From Gnetum montanum (taxonomy: Eukaryota > Streptophyta > Gnetopsida > Gnetales > Gnetaceae), in NCBI GenBank assembly GCA_015680685.1, contig MNCI01004848.1, positions 58,407 through 122,406 on the forward strand: DNA of 64,000 nt. The letters run 5' to 3'. Below, piece by piece: positions 48,739-61,840 of the stretch. Every line of letters begins with the position of its first letter. The stretch's first letter is position 1. The notes beneath the pieces are model-generated. The model did no database searches and was not told where the DNA came from. It was given only the letters and a program-made list of their open reading frames with translations. The position numbers and the translations under genes were made by a program.

Positions 48739-50630
48739 ATGTCTCCTTCTTCTTATGAGAGTGCTTCACCGACTAGGTCCGACACCATGAACAATCAGAG
48801 GCAGAGTGCACATGATGATCCACCAATGCTCCAACAGTTTCACATAGTATACGCTCATCCTAATGAGTATATACCAAACTTTACCTTTATGCTCCACCAA
48901 GATGAATAGCTGCGATGGCGTGATTTAGAAGGTAACATAGTGTTACCTCTCAATTGCTCAATCCTGGGCATGCTTCTTTGTGCTCTCGCATGAATTGGTA
49001 TGCAACACTTATAATTAGAGTACGTTGTGTATGAACAAGATTCGAGAGATTATTAAGCCATAGAAGAACAATGCCAGAGGGATTTGCAATAGGAGAGACA
49101 TTACAAATCTATGAAGGGGAAGTGGTCTCAGGATATCTTGTATGTCCTAAGTGAAAATGAGGGTGGTGAACTTGCCTCAGGAGGTTTTCCACAAAATAAT
49201 GTTCCTCTCGTTGACTTCTATCAAGGAGTTGTGTATCAGAATCTTCACTCAACTATCCATAACCCAGGTTTTGGTACCAATGGACACAAAGGATCTAAAA
49301 AAGGAACACAAACACATAACAATGATGGACATTCCGACTGTAATCATGATTGAGATCGCGACCACCAAAGAGAGGGTGACAGGCATCATCATGGTGCCAG
49401 TGCTCCTTCCCCTTCACCTTCAAGATCTGAACATAGTCACAGAGGGAAAGACCATGAGGATAAGGGTAAGCAAAGTAGAAATCATAGAGAAAATAGTGAA
49501 GAAAGGGAATGAGGACATTCTAGAGAGACACATCATGAAAGAAGGAAGAGTAGGGAACAACATAGGCATCATAGATGCTATAGATAGTACGATCACGATG
49601 AACCCCTACTTGCCACCCAAAGTATGTTAGATATAACAGAGGCCATTAGGATTCCAACAAGGCACTAGAAGGATAGTAGGATCAAAAGACTAGACATGAA
49701 TAACATCTCACGATTTGAAAGGGGATACAATGCGGATCCTCAAAACCATCTACAAGTCTTCCAAGACACATGTGCCTTGCAAAATATAGAAAAAAAAATG
49801 GCAAAAACTAAAGTTGTTTCCATGGACACTAATCAAGGAAGTAGAAAGATGGTATTGGTCCTTAGAACTAGAATCCATTCGTCAATGGAGTACCATGCTG
49901 AAGCTATTCAATGATAAGTATCAAATGTACTCTCGAGTGTCCAACCTACATAAGAAAATCCAAGGATAGAAACAAGGAGGACATGAACCCTTGGATGCTG
50001 CCATGGGTCGATATTATATGTTATTACATCATTGCCCTAGCCATGGTTATTCACAAAAGGAATAACTATGCCATCTCGTAGATGGGCTTAGGTATGAAAT
50101 GCAAAGAACCCTTGGGACTTATGCCCAAGGAAGGCTATTTGAGCTTAGAGCCCATCAAATACAAATATTATTGGAGCAAGTTGCCAAGGAGGAAGGTGAG
50201 TTGAGGAAAAGAGAAAGTGCAGAAGAGTACAATATAGATCCTTCCCTTTGAAAGAAGAAAATTATATTTTGTGAAGATGAGGAAGAGTCACCACTTGAAG
50301 AGATGGTGAATATAAAGACTTTGTCCATTCAAAAATTTGCATTGGAAGTATTGGCAAAGGTAGATCAAATGTGGAACTCTCTAGATGATAAATTTCAAAC
50401 TATTCTAAAAATAGTAGAGGAGTTTAGAGAACAAAGTAGTGATTGAGAGAGAAGAAAAAAGAAAGAAGCTAAATATGCATGTAACAAGGGTAAGGGCAAA
50501 GTTGCCGTCATTGAAGAGGTTATGGATTTAGACATAGATAGTGATGGCGGATGTGAGATATGCTAATATGACCATCCTAAAGGATGCTGCCCAGTAGTGT
50601 CACATATGCAAGAGTCTAGGGTGTAAGCAC
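48739..50630 (+). pseudogene. gag of element C (decayed)
   Basis: Begins at ATG 48739 (MSPSSYESASPTRSD…). HIVYAHPNEYIPNFTFMLHQDE is followed by TAG. A Ser/His/Arg-rich variable part follows (49111-49630). The gag core lies at 49690-49980 with frame breaks (QNHLQVFQDTC, MLKLFNDKYQMYSRVSNL). It ends near DHPKGCCPVVSHMQESRV at about 50625. Confidence 0.8.
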
Positions 50631-51021
50631 TAAACCCATGGTTAAATAGATGACAAACACCTAGAAGGTTACCTTATCCTCAAGGTAACCCAAGGAAGTT
50701 CCACCAACCCTTGACTTATTATTCAAGTGGAGCTCCAACACAACTGAATGAATAGTATCAACGATGGCAACACCCACAATCATGGGGAATGCCACCACCA
50801 CATCAATAGTACCCTTACCATCAACATGACCCATACAGGTATTACGTTCAGCAACCGATCTCTCCACATGACTCTACTAGTCATGTTGCTCTTCAACCTC
50901 ACTACCATGCCCCTGAGTACTATAGAACTTCTCTCCTCAGGATGATGTTTCACATATGTACTAGCCCTCTCATCTGTCCACATCTCTTCCACCTTCAGCT
51001 TCATTACCACCTACCCTAACT

Positions 51022-51744
51022 ATGCATGGTGAGCTCCCTGCCCAGCCACAACAATGTAACACTATAAGGGCTATCAATCCTCAACCTACTATTGGTTCGA
51101 ACAATCGATTAAAGAAAAGACATTTCTTTAGAACCAACAGTCCAACCAAGTCCTTACAACCACAAGTGGCTAATCCTCCAAATTCTTCACCACCATTCAA
51201 ATCTTCAGAGCTTCCTTTGAACCAAAAATCGTACTTAATGCACACTGTCATGTTAACCCATGCCATCACTGATTGGATTAAAGCTGGTCATCTTCCTAGG
51301 AAGTTCTCTAATCCTGGAGGTTCTCTTATTTATTTGCAAATCATTGGAAATGAGCCCTATAAAGCTCTTTTGGATTTAGGTTCTGGTATTAACTTAATCT
51401 ATCAAGAAATGTACAAAGCTTGGAACCTGCCTTTGCTAAAAAAGAGTAACATTCATTTAGAGTTGGATGACAAGTCCATTATTGTCTCATTAGGACTAGT
51501 GGAGGACACTATCACCACTATTTGTGGGTGGTTGTATCTAGCAGATTTCCTAGTGATCCAAGTTAACAATTGTAAGGGGGACTTTCCAATCATAATGGGA
51601 AGAGCATGGCTAAGTACAATTGATGCACACCTAGGCATACATGATCTTTCCCTAGAAATATCAAAAGAAAATGTGTTTGGAAAGATCAAGAAGAAGAAAG
51701 TTCCATGCATTACATACAGTGACATAGGGTGTAATCGTGTGTAG
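51022..51744 (+). CDS. Aspartic protease segment of element C polyprotein (240-codon open frame)
   Basis: The longest open retroelement frame in the window. N-terminal half is Pro/Ser/Asn-rich. The protease fold follows: HAITDWIKAGHLPRKF, then IGNEPYKALLDLGSGINLI with the catalytic Asp in DLGSG (Athila/Tat elements usually have DLGAS), then LGLVEDTI, DFPIIMGRAWLSTIDA and VPCITYSDIG. It is an internal piece of Gag-Pol bounded by stops, not an independent gene. It would cleave the polyprotein. Confidence 0.78.
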   Translation: MHGELPAQPQQCNTIRAINPQPTIGSNNRLKKRHFFRTNSPTKSLQPQVANPPNSSPPFKSSELPLNQKSYLMHTVMLTHAITDWIKAGHLPRKFSNPGGSLIYLQIIGNEPYKALLDLGSGINLIYQEMYKAWNLPLLKKSNIHLELDDKSIIVSLGLVEDTITTICGWLYLADFLVIQVNNCKGDFPIIMGRAWLSTIDAHLGIHDLSLEISKENVFGKIKKKKVPCITYSDIGCNRV

Positions 51745-52189
51745 AAGTCCTAGTTTGTACAACGCTTAACATTTCCTGCATGCAACTAGTATGCATAAAT
51801 AACTGACATATAAAGATGCCTATATGTAGTAGCCACAAGATAGGAAGGCACCCAGTGGCTGATAGCTGACTGAGAGAGAAATTCAACTTTATGCATGTGA
51901 GAGCTTGGCTTGTGCCTATATTGATAGCATAGATACATTAGAACAAGTCCATTGCCAGCTTCTAAGTCTTGACATTGAAAATATCAACTGGGGGAAGTTG
52001 AAATTCCCTGACAAGTTTAACCAAGAGCCCATCAAATTAAAAACATTGCCCATTGATATGGAGTGTACAGTTCTCAAGAATGGAAAATCGGTAATCATTA
52101 ACACTAAGCTCGCTCCTCAACAAAAAGAAAAATTGCTGAAGATGGTAAAAAAAATGGTCAAAAGCCTTTGCTTGGTCATATTCCAAATT

Positions 52190-53500
52190 AACTAGAATAG
52201 ATCCTAGGATATGCCAACATAGAATTTACACTGACCCCTCTATAAAGCCTTGACAACAACTACAAAGATGATTGAACCCAAAGCTTAAGCAAGTAGTTAA
52301 AGAAGAAATTGAACAACTTCTAAAAGTCAGGTTCATCTAGCCCATTGCTGATAGTGAATGGGTTAGTCCATTAGTCATTGTGCCTAAAAAGGAAGGTAAA
52401 TGGAGGGTGTGTATAGAATTTAGGTTGTTAAATATGGAAACATTTAAAGACCATTTTCCATTGTCATTCATTGACCAAGTCTTAGATACCATTACAGGGC
52501 ATTGCTATTATAGTTTTTTGGATGGTTATAGTGGGTACAACCAAATTCAAATAGCACTAGAAGACCAAGCCAAGACTACATTCACAAGTCCTTGGGGGAC
52601 ATTTGCATATAGGTAGATGCTGTTTGGCTTGTGCAATGCCCCAGCAACATTTCAACATCTGGTTCTTAGTATATTTTAGTAGCAAATAGGGAATGGTGTG
52701 GAGGTTTTTATAAATGATTTCTCCACCTATGGAAGACTTTGAACAAGCATTAGACTGATTAGAGCAAGTAATGAAATGATGTGTTGAAACCAACCTAAGG
52801 CCAATTGGCAAAAAATCCATTTAATGGTCCAAGAGGGCATTGGATTAGGGCATAAAATTTCACAAATAGGGATGGAGGTAGATCCCAAGAAAATTAAAGT
52901 CATCTAAGGAATCACTCGTCAACCCGAAACCATAAAAGATGTATGATCTCCTTAGACATACGGGCTATTATAGATGCTTCATTGAGAACTTTTTGAAGAT
53001 CACAAAACCATTGGTAGAGTTAATGAAAAAGGACGTACCCTTTAAATGGACCAAGGAATGTGAGCTGGCTTTCCAGACCTTGAAGCAAAAGCTCGTAGAT
53101 ACACCTATTCTACAAGCTCCTGATTGGTCTAGACCATTCCATATAATGATTAACATGTCCAACTTTGCTTTAGGAGCTATACTTACATAGTTAGATGACC
53201 AAAAATGTCCTTATTACATTCACTATGCAAGTCGAAGTATTATTGGTGCACAAATCAACTACACCATAATAGAAAAAGAGTTAATGGCTATTGTGTTTGC
53301 ACTAGAAAAATTTAGGCACTATGTATTAGGCTATAAAATATTCATACACATGGATCATAGTGCAATTTGGTTCCTTATGAATAAACCAACGATGAGCCCT
53401 TGCATCATACGATGGCTCATGATCTTGCAAGAGTTCGATCTTACGATGATCGATCATAAAGGCACCAAGAATGTTGTTGCTGATCATTTATCTTAGTTGC
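52190..53500 (+). pseudogene. RT-RNase H region of element C
   Basis: RT: VPKKEGKWRVCIEFRLLN, FLDGYSGYNQIQIALEDQ, FTSPWGTFAYR-stop (52380-52616), then FGLCNAPATFQ. The catalytic box near 52705 reads EVFINDF where A has EVFMDDF, so the first Asp is lost. The connection segment is 52939-53190 (GYYRCFIENFLKITKPLVEL). RNase H-like part 53200-53496 (ALEKFRHYVLGYKIFIHMDH, then NVVADHLS). Confidence 0.85.
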
Positions 53501-54960
53501 GATGGGACAACAAAGAGGATGAATACCCAATTTTTGATTGCTTCCCTGATGAACTCCTCTTTGCAGGTGTAATAAACAATCAATCACCCATAGATACAAG
53601 TTGGTATAGTAGCATTCTTACCTATCTTCTCTCATGGAAATTACCACAAGGCTTAGACATTAAAAAGAAACAACAATTTCTCCACCAAGTCAAACATTTC
53701 ATGGAAATTAATGGACACCTTTAGAAGGTGTGTTTTGATGGCTTGGTCTGATGGTGTGTTCCCAATGCAGATCAATTGTGAGTTCTCCAAGATGCTCATG
53801 AGGGCCCTTGTGGGGGTCATTACACTGGGAGATGAACAACCATCAAAATCTTGCTTCTAGAATATTATTGGCCTACATTGTTTCAGGATACCCATCATTT
53901 TGTCCAATATTGTGAGCCCTGCTAATGCAATGGGGGAATGACTGCTAGAATGGAGGGTCCACAACAATGGATTCAACCCTTAGAACCCTTCGACATATGG
54001 GGAATTAATTTTATGGGGCCTATTACATCAATGTTCGATGGAAAAGCATACATTGTTGTTACTATTGACTATTTTACAAAGTGGGTAGAAGCAGCCACTA
54101 TTACAGATTGTACATCATCTACCGTTGCACAATTTGTTCAATAACAAATTATAAACAGGTTTGGCATGCCTCGTGCACTTATTTCTAATAATGGTACACA
54201 GTTTACAAGTGCAACTTTTTGAAAGTTGATGAAATGCTTAGGAGTTGAGCATAAACTAACTACACCATATCATCCTCAAGCGAATGGTCAAGCTGAAGTC
54301 ACCAATAGAGAAATCACAAAAAGTTTGACACGAACCATTAGCAAATATAGGTGAGATTGGAGCATCAAACTGAATGACGTCCTTTGGACCTACTGCTCCA
54401 CATGGAAACTCCCTATAGGCTATTCTCCCTATGAGTTAGTGTATGGTAAACTTCCAACACTTCATATCCAAGCTGAGCTCCGTACACTATCTACAGCATC
54501 TGACCTTAACCTTGACCTTAGTCCAGCATAAAAGGAATGATTAATGAACATTAACTTGCTAGATAAAAATCGATTAGCTACCTTATCATCCAATGAACTG
54601 CATAAGGCCTTTAACAAACAACGTCATGATCGAAGAATTAGAAAAGTCAAATACCAACCAGGAGATAGGGTTCTTTATTGGAATTTTGCACATGTGTCAT
54701 AACGAATTAAATTTCAAATGTTGTGGGAAGGACCTTATATCATTTATGAAACTTTTCCTTCAGGGGCCATGATGATCTATAGACCTGAAAGCCCAAATAA
54801 GAAATTTTTGGTCAATATCCAGCAAACTAACCTTTTCATGAGCTTAAAACAGCCAGTACTAACACTACCTCTATATATGGATAGCCTTGCTCATTATTTT
54901 GGATCTCCTCCTTTCAACTCAGTCGTGGGGGAGATGGCCATCCATGCTAATTATTCTAAG
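53500..54960 (+). pseudogene. Integrase region of element C
   Basis: The zinc-binding part near 53640-53930 has the DAHEGPCGGHYTGR block. The core is at 53938-54350: WGINFMGPITSMFDGKAYIV, VTIDYFTKWVEAA, and TPYHPQANGQAEVTNREI with the third catalytic Glu. The tail 54540-54860 reads FNKQRHDRRIRKVKYQPGDRVLYW. Interrupted by stops such as TAA after AQFVQ at 54142. Confidence 0.85.
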
Positions 54961-56634
54961 CCCTCGGTTTCTTTTGTCTTTTTTTTTTTTTTACACATTT
55001 TTCATATTTACTTTTTTTTGTTTTACACCATCATTAACATTTTTACTATTTATTTCTCTATTACATTTTTTTTGATTTACTCTCACTTGTCGTATAATAA
55101 GTACTCATGATGGTGGATTGTACTATAATAGTGTTGATTGCTAATGTTTGGTTCTTACCTTTGACTTTCAATGTGATGCTAAGATATGGTTCCTTTTGAT
55201 AAAATAGGTAATGAGTTCACATCATCCATTCATCCACTCAACTCTATGGCCTCCCTTGGTTTTGGAATTATACTGTCCCTTTTTCTAAGAAAACTTATTA
55301 ATGAATTTGTGGCTTGGTATTCTTCAAACCAAGGAAAGATTTAAATGGATTGAGAAGGGTGTGCCTTCAAGGGGGATTCAACACATTTGTGCTACCCATT
55401 CTCATGGGTCTTCACCATTCTGCTATTGACCAATATTAGGAAGTTGACTAAATCAAATAAGTCTTTGCATGGTGTGGTTCTCACTNTTCTTGTTGCTTTA
55501 GGAGGATGGGTTGGTCACGTGTGTTGATGTGAGGTCATTGGATGTGGTTAGTTTTAATCTAGATTTGGGTTGAATTTTATTAAGTCACCTTAATCACATA
55601 CTACATAAGGGAATTTACACAACCTTAATTTTGGGATCCCATTCCATTCTCTCTTCTCTTTCCACGTTTATTCCCATATTCCACCTCATTGTTGATTTTA
55701 TGAGTAATCTATATCTTAGTCGACGCATTATTATTCTTTGGTAAATTCTTGTGGGTAACTTCTTAACTATTGCTTCCAAATGTCATTCCAAGAGACTATG
55801 GACTCTTTGGTTTGTGGGTTTTCCAGGGCATAAAGGACATGAGCTTGCTTTGGAGAGGACCCACTGGCATTCCTTTTTGGTGCAATTTTTAAGTTCTTTC
55901 CCTTAAACATTTCTTGCTCTCAACTATTTCTGGTTTCACCCCATCTATGAAATCCATTTTCTTTGCCCTTCTATGCCTTTTTATTAGCTTCATTGTTGTT
56001 ATTTCTTTAATCTTCCTTGTTCTTTCATTTTCCATCTTATTGCTACTAGAGGTTCACTCTTAGTCATGGGGGCCTATCACAAATTTTTCCATTTCATTAC
56101 TTATCTCACCCCTACACCTTGGGTAGTTATCAAGTTACGAACCTCTAACCCAGTATCTGCCATACCCACAACCTAGCCAATGTGCTTCATATTGAGGTAA
56201 GGTATCAATTACATTATATCTTATCTATCTTTGCTAATTCGTGATTGTGTTGTATGCGCAAATGGTGATCACATGAACAATGGACTGGGATAGGAAGGAG
56301 CACTCAGGATGGATTGGAGCTGGAGCGTTTACACAAGGAACACACTTAATCACGTGGCCATGGATGAACAATGGTGTGCATAATTTTGACATCGGCAGCA
56401 ATGCACCTCATTCTCTTTTTTCTTTCTCTTTCTTCAAGCTGTCAAATAAGGATCTAGATGTCATCTATGTGCAGTGTTCACCATAATGGTTATGAACATA
56501 AATGCTGTAATATGTTTGTTGATCCATTCATCAGGCACTTTGAGTCTATCATTCCATGTTACCGTTAATTGTCATTCAGTCAATAATCCCATACCTTCCA
56601 AATATTTTGTAGGGAATTCAAGGATGAGTTTTCA
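54961..56634 (+). other. 3' non-coding region of element C
   Basis: T-rich, without recognisable genes. Contains one ambiguous base at 55486. The segment from about 55500 to 56630 has no counterpart seen in B or A. Confidence 0.6.
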
Positions 56635-56650
56635 TTTAGTCATGGAGGTA
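56635..56650 (+). other. Polypurine tract of element C
   Basis: TTTAGTCATGGAGGTA immediately before the LTR start TGATGAGTCAC, matching A's TTTAGTCGTGGGGGTA. Confidence 0.7.
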
Positions 56651-57497
56651 TGATGAGTCACGATATCTGACCCCTGATATCGGACCCTCAATATCGAATA
56701 CGTGATATCGGAGATGCCAAAGTGATATTAGACATGTGATGCTGGAACTTGTCTCATTGCCTATAAATAAGAGATAGGGGGCACTTGGTTTCACATTAGT
56801 TTTTAGTCCCTTAGCTGAACTCTTATAGTTTTTCCTTTCTAGAGTTAGAATTATTTCTGAGTGCTCGTAGTATGAGTCATAAAGTGAATGGATCTCTATT
56901 TGAGCATTGTGTACCTGAGCACACCTTGTGTCCAGAAATAAAGATGAACTTTGTGAGAAACCTTGCAACATTCAAAATAGCTTAATTATTTCATTTAAAT
57001 GTTATTTACTATTATTTGCTACTCTTATTAGTTAATTAATGTTATTTCTATTGAATTGTTAATTATCAACGAGTTAGCACACTTAGTATGACCACTTTGA
57101 GCATACGTGGAACACTTGGTAACCCAGTAACGACTAGTGTTTGATAATCCCAGTAGTGTTATATTGGTTTAGGATGTGTCCAGAGAGTGGGAATGGATGC
57201 TAGTGTTAGGACTAGTTAGGGAATAGTTAATTAGTTAAATCAAATTAATTATTAAAATACTCCATTTCTCTCTTTTAAGCATCAAGAACATAAAACATAA
57301 AATAATAAAAATCACATACCTTGAGTTTACTTAACCATACAGTTGTGCCTTACAAGTAAGCTTGGGAAGACAACAATCACATAACCCATCCTTGTTCTAT
57401 GTAAGCGCATACGCACTTAATCCTTGGAGTTCAACTGGATCACACGTGAACGCTCGTATTCGTATGGTTGGGCATAGGGGTACCTAGTCGCTCATCA
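56651..57497 (+). repeat. 3' LTR of element C (complete)
   Basis: 847 bases, starting TGATGAGTC and ending CTCATCA, so the termini form a 7-bp inverted repeat TGATGAG/CTCATCA. TATA-like CTATAAATAAG at 56761. U3 carries repeated GATATC/GATATT motifs (56662-56740). Confidence 0.9.
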
Positions 57498-58311
57498 AAA
57501 AGCATCTCTCTTTGGGAAATTATGTTTCATGAAATTTATGCATGTATTATTTTCAATATTTCCTGGAACTTACATATACATTATTTCATTATAAGTAAAG
57601 TGTTATATCTACTTTGTCTTTTTCTTAAGTTAGCATTTCATGTATATTCTATGGCTTCTTAACTCAGATCCATCTTTAGTAGTCCAGATTTAACATCCTA
57701 CATCATCGGTAATGTGGTTTATGATCTCCATCTTCAACTTTTACAAGAAGTGATGCCTTGAATTATATATTGTGTTGTTTTTGATTCCTCATCTGCAATC
57801 TTTGATTTTGATCTCTAGTGCCAATTTCTACATCGATCACGACTTCAATTTTTTGGCAAAAGTTTCTTTTTAATGTGAAGTATTATTTTTGCCTCTTGAC
57901 TTCTCACATCAATCTAGTTAATGTCCAATGTCATTTTTCACATCAATCATTTACATGCCAATTCTCCTATCTAAAACCTTCAAGAAGATTCTGTGAACCC
58001 CAATGCATCATTCCTTCATATTCTACAAGGCATGTTTGACCTATAAATAGGAGGATACCCCTAAACAGAAAGGGGTTAGCTTTTGGAAGATGGGTAAATT
58101 CTATTTTGGAATACCAAGAACAATTAGTTCTTTACTTGTTGGTGATTTGGGAAGCTCTCCAAAGACTTTTCCTCTTTGTAGAATAATCGTTCTCTTGTTA
58201 GAGATATTAGCTCTTCTGATCTCTCATTCTTTTCATAGTAGACACATTTGTATCCCTTTCAATGTTGTGTCTTGATGAACAGAGAATCACTTAGAATTAG
58301 ATCAATCCTAC
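57498..58311. other. Intergenic; contains a promoter-like CTATAAATAG
   Basis: No gene recognised. A strong TATA-like CTATAAATAGGAGG occurs at 58041 followed by a leader-like, T-rich stretch. It could be the promoter part of an unrecognised solo LTR, but no matching partner is in the window. Confidence 0.45.
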
Positions 58312-58407
58312 ATCACAAGTTTGATTCTACTAGGTCATAGTAAGTTATAGACTTCTATAAATCTTGGAGAGTACCTATATTTCAATTATTTTAGGTTCCA
58401 ACACATC
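58312..58407 (+). mobile_element. SINE family 1 fragment (5'-truncated)
   Basis: Begins with a B-box-like GTTTGATTCTACTAGG, followed by AAGTTATAGACTTCTAT, and ends TTTTAGGTTCCAACAC, the same 3' end as the copy at 61841-61995. The A-box head is missing or unrecognisable. Confidence 0.6.
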
Positions 58408-59494
58408 CACTAATAATTAGATCAACATGTTGATCTAATCCAACTCTTTTTTCCTATCAGGTCTAGAATTTGTAGCGTGCTTGCTAAATTTGCATGGCTG
58501 CACACATTAGAGAGAGAACAAGGTAACAGGGCTCATTGTTTGATGTCTCTAATTCTTAGTCCATTTCTTAGGATATCTATAATACGTTCTAGGTTTTTTT
58601 CATGTAATCTTGATTTGGCTATTTTTAGTTTCTTGCTTCTAGCATTGTACTAGATCTAATTTAAGCATTTCCTTTTAGATCTAACTTTTAATGAATTGGA
58701 TCTCCTCTATGCTCTGTTTCAATTGCTTTTACTACCAATCATATGCACTTTTGCTATGATTTGTTCCACACTACATACACATTTTTTATTTATTTTCATT
58801 TCATCAACTATTCCACTCATGTTATTTTCTACTTTGTATTCACTAGCTTTTGGCAAAAACACTTATCTTAGGTTATATTTTTTTAACAATATGCAAGTCC
58901 CCTTTCGATTTGAGAAAAATGAATTTTTTCCTAGATTGTTTGGTGGTTGTGAGATTTCTTAACTCAATTTTACGTTAGGTTGTGTTGGATCTTGTATTAT
59001 GATGATCTTTATTGCAACATAAAGTTAATTGATTAGTAGATACTACAATAGACAACTAGATGATCTTATGCTTAGGAGCTTATCATTGGATAATAGTCTT
59101 ATCATCATAAAATACAGATAACATTATATGAACATGATCTTAGTAAGTAGTTAACTCTTTAACTTCTACTGTTGGCTTGCATTATGGCCTTGCTAGCAGA
59201 AATCCATATTGGCAAGGTTATCATAGTAAATATCTATGTGAAAAGATATCTCAAAAATCATTGGGCTTTTTCTTTAGAGTTTCTCTTTGATGATTTTATG
59301 TACTCTAATTTTTTTTAATATTATTATTTATTATTTGGGATCCAACATCTCCCTCCCAAAAGAAATTCATGTGAGCCACATGACTCCCTCAATTATCTAA
59401 TAACTAGGCATGATCATTTCAATTAGTATTAGTAAGTATGCTATTATTCCCTAATATTAATAACTTAGTTCTGCCTAGTAGAATTAGATATGTG

Positions 59495-59560
59495 ATCTGG
59501 GGTTACTAGGGAAAGATCCGTACCACTAGGCTAACACCTCATTTTCAAACTAACTAATAG
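59495..59560 (-). mobile_element. Possible SINE family 1 head fragment
   Basis: The minus strand reads AATGAGGTGTTAGCCTAGTG then GTACGGATC. This matches the head of the copy at 13624-13457 over about 22 bases but diverges afterwards. Low confidence. Confidence 0.4.
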
Positions 59561-59945
59561 TTTATGAATAGTTTCTACTAAGCTAAATATCTTGTGAATC
59601 CTAATGTCCTCTATCATTGCAATATACCCCTTATATGTGTTAGTACTTGCCCCAACATATTTTCTATACCCATACTATCCCCTATACCCATAGTATCTTA
59701 TATAGCCCATATACCCTTACTATTACTTTTATAAAAAAAACTAACAACCAACATGCTACCTCATATAATGACTATCTTCTTCCTAATTATAATACCCTCT
59801 ACTAACTTAACAATTATGCTATCAACTATACCTCACTACTCCTCCCTCATCCCTAATAGTTATATCCTACTAAACTATTCTTAAAAACTCATATACACTC
59901 CCATTATCACATTTAAAACTAAACTATATCCTAGGATTGTACATA
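59561..59945. repeat. G-poor dispersed repeat, copy 1
   Basis: Strand-asymmetric C/T/A-rich DNA. The block ctactaaactattcttaaa…ctcatatacactcccattatcaca (59868 on) recurs in diverged form at about 62665 and 62871. Confidence 0.55.
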
Positions 59946-61825
59946 AATCTAGGGCTATGTGATACTCTTTTACTCTTTTTCTTTTGGCTAATATCTCTCA
60001 TTAGTAATTCTTGGTATTACTTTAGTGCTTTAGTGGATCTAATCTTGTTTATTGTAGATCTTCTGAACTTGTGAAGGTAAAGCAACCAGTTCTAAGATTT
60101 GACATATTTTCATAATACTGATATATTACCAATTACTATTATAATCCCTTGCACACATAGCTCTTTATATCATTGTAACTCTTGTAAAACTTATTCTCTA
60201 ATTCTAGTTTTCGATCTATAACCTTTCTCATTTCCCTAGTATTTTTTGATGTATCTCTAATTACATTTTCCATCACCATGACTCATGGTGAAAGTGTTAG
60301 TAAAGATCATGGGTCATCATGAGTTCATGGTCCTTGATCAAAACTAAACCATAGGTTGTGATTTCATAGGAACCCAAAAGCTAAGCTGAGGTGCATATAT
60401 AGGCTTCATAACATATTACATCTTATGGCTCCCTAGTGACTCTAATAACCTATTCTACAGTAGCTACATGGAATACTTCTTGATGATATGATATTTTTAT
60501 GTTATAAAATCTAGGATGACTATCATTGCTTGTGGAATATCATGGTTCATTACTTTCTAGGTCATGCTAAGATATGTCTTCTTTCTTTCTAATGTTTAAT
60601 GCAAACTAATCTTAATCTAGCACGATCATCTTGTAATCTTAATCTAATTAATATGACTCACTTGGGATTCCTAGCTTTACACATGGTTGTTGGTAGCTTG
60701 ACATTCTACTTACCTACTTAATAAATAGATCCTTAAAAAGAGAAACATAGTAGTAAAACTAACTACTAGAGCCAAGCCCTTGCTATGTCTAAGCCTAACA
60801 CTCTACTATTCTACTAAGTCCTTACTAACCTAAGGACCTCTACTATTATTTAGTGAGCCTCTATTTGCATACAATTGTTAAATGTCTACTACCTTCTAGA
60901 TGGAGTTGTCCTTGGATGATTATTTTTTAACATATCATATTTTTTTCTTTTGCATCATGTCATTACTAATTTTTTGGTTAGTAACAAAATTTAGAAGTAA
61001 CATTCTTATGGGTTTAAGTTCCTACATAGCAATGCTTTACTTCATGAAAACCTAATGTAGTAGCCACACCTACTATGCTATTTGTTATATCTACATTTCA
61101 AAATGAAGCCATTCTATAGCAAATATGGTATCACTCTATAAAAAATGATGTAACTATTATAATAAAGACATAAAAGGGCTTGTTGTACTAATGGAAATGT
61201 CTTTTGAGGTGACCTTTAGGATTTGACCTAAGGTATTTATACCTAGGAATTAGAGGTTATGCTAGGATGGAGTGGAAAGCTAATAGAGGATGAGTAATGA
61301 GAGTTAGGTGAAGTGGGACATGAAGGTAACCAACCATCACTTTTGTCAAAGTATAAGCCTAACCATGGTGGCAATGTTGAATTGCCTCTAAGGGATAGAT
61401 GTTGAAGGAAGATAATCCCAAAGAACCCTTAGAACATGACCTAGATATCCTATTTCCAAATTAATAAACTTTTCTTTCATTTCCTTCTCCATTTTCCTCC
61501 ATGGTGAATGTTAGTTATATTTGATATTTACCATGACATCCAAAAATGAGATGTCACACTATTGCTTCCCTTGGCTTGTGTGTTTATCAACTTTCTATTT
61601 AACTTTATACATATAGGGTGCTAGGTTGGAAGTTAAAATGAATTACATCCCTTTTTTCCTAGTTCATTTCTTGTGGTCTTGTATGAAAGAAAATAAGACT
61701 TTAAATGAGTCTTTTGATGTAACTAGTTACAACTAAGATGTGTTCATAGATTCCTCCATGATGGAATCAAATTTCATTTTAAGTCTATTCTTGTGATATC
61801 CAATAAGTCTTGATAAAAGAGTACT
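59946..61825. other. AT-rich intergenic, nothing recognised
   Basis: No long frame, terminal repeat or RNA gene identified. Confidence 0.5.
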
Positions 61826-61840
61826 ATAACATCTACCCAA

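Larger units (their letters stand above)
47985..57497 (+). mobile_element. Ty3/gypsy element C (right unit of B-C tandem)
   Basis: Truncated 5' LTR, primer site, gag, protease, RT-RNase H, integrase, 1.7-kb 3' non-coding region, polypurine tract, complete 3' LTR (56651-57497). Best preserved coding region of the three gypsy elements but still with many stops. No TSD can be scored because the left LTR end is lost. Confidence 0.87.
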
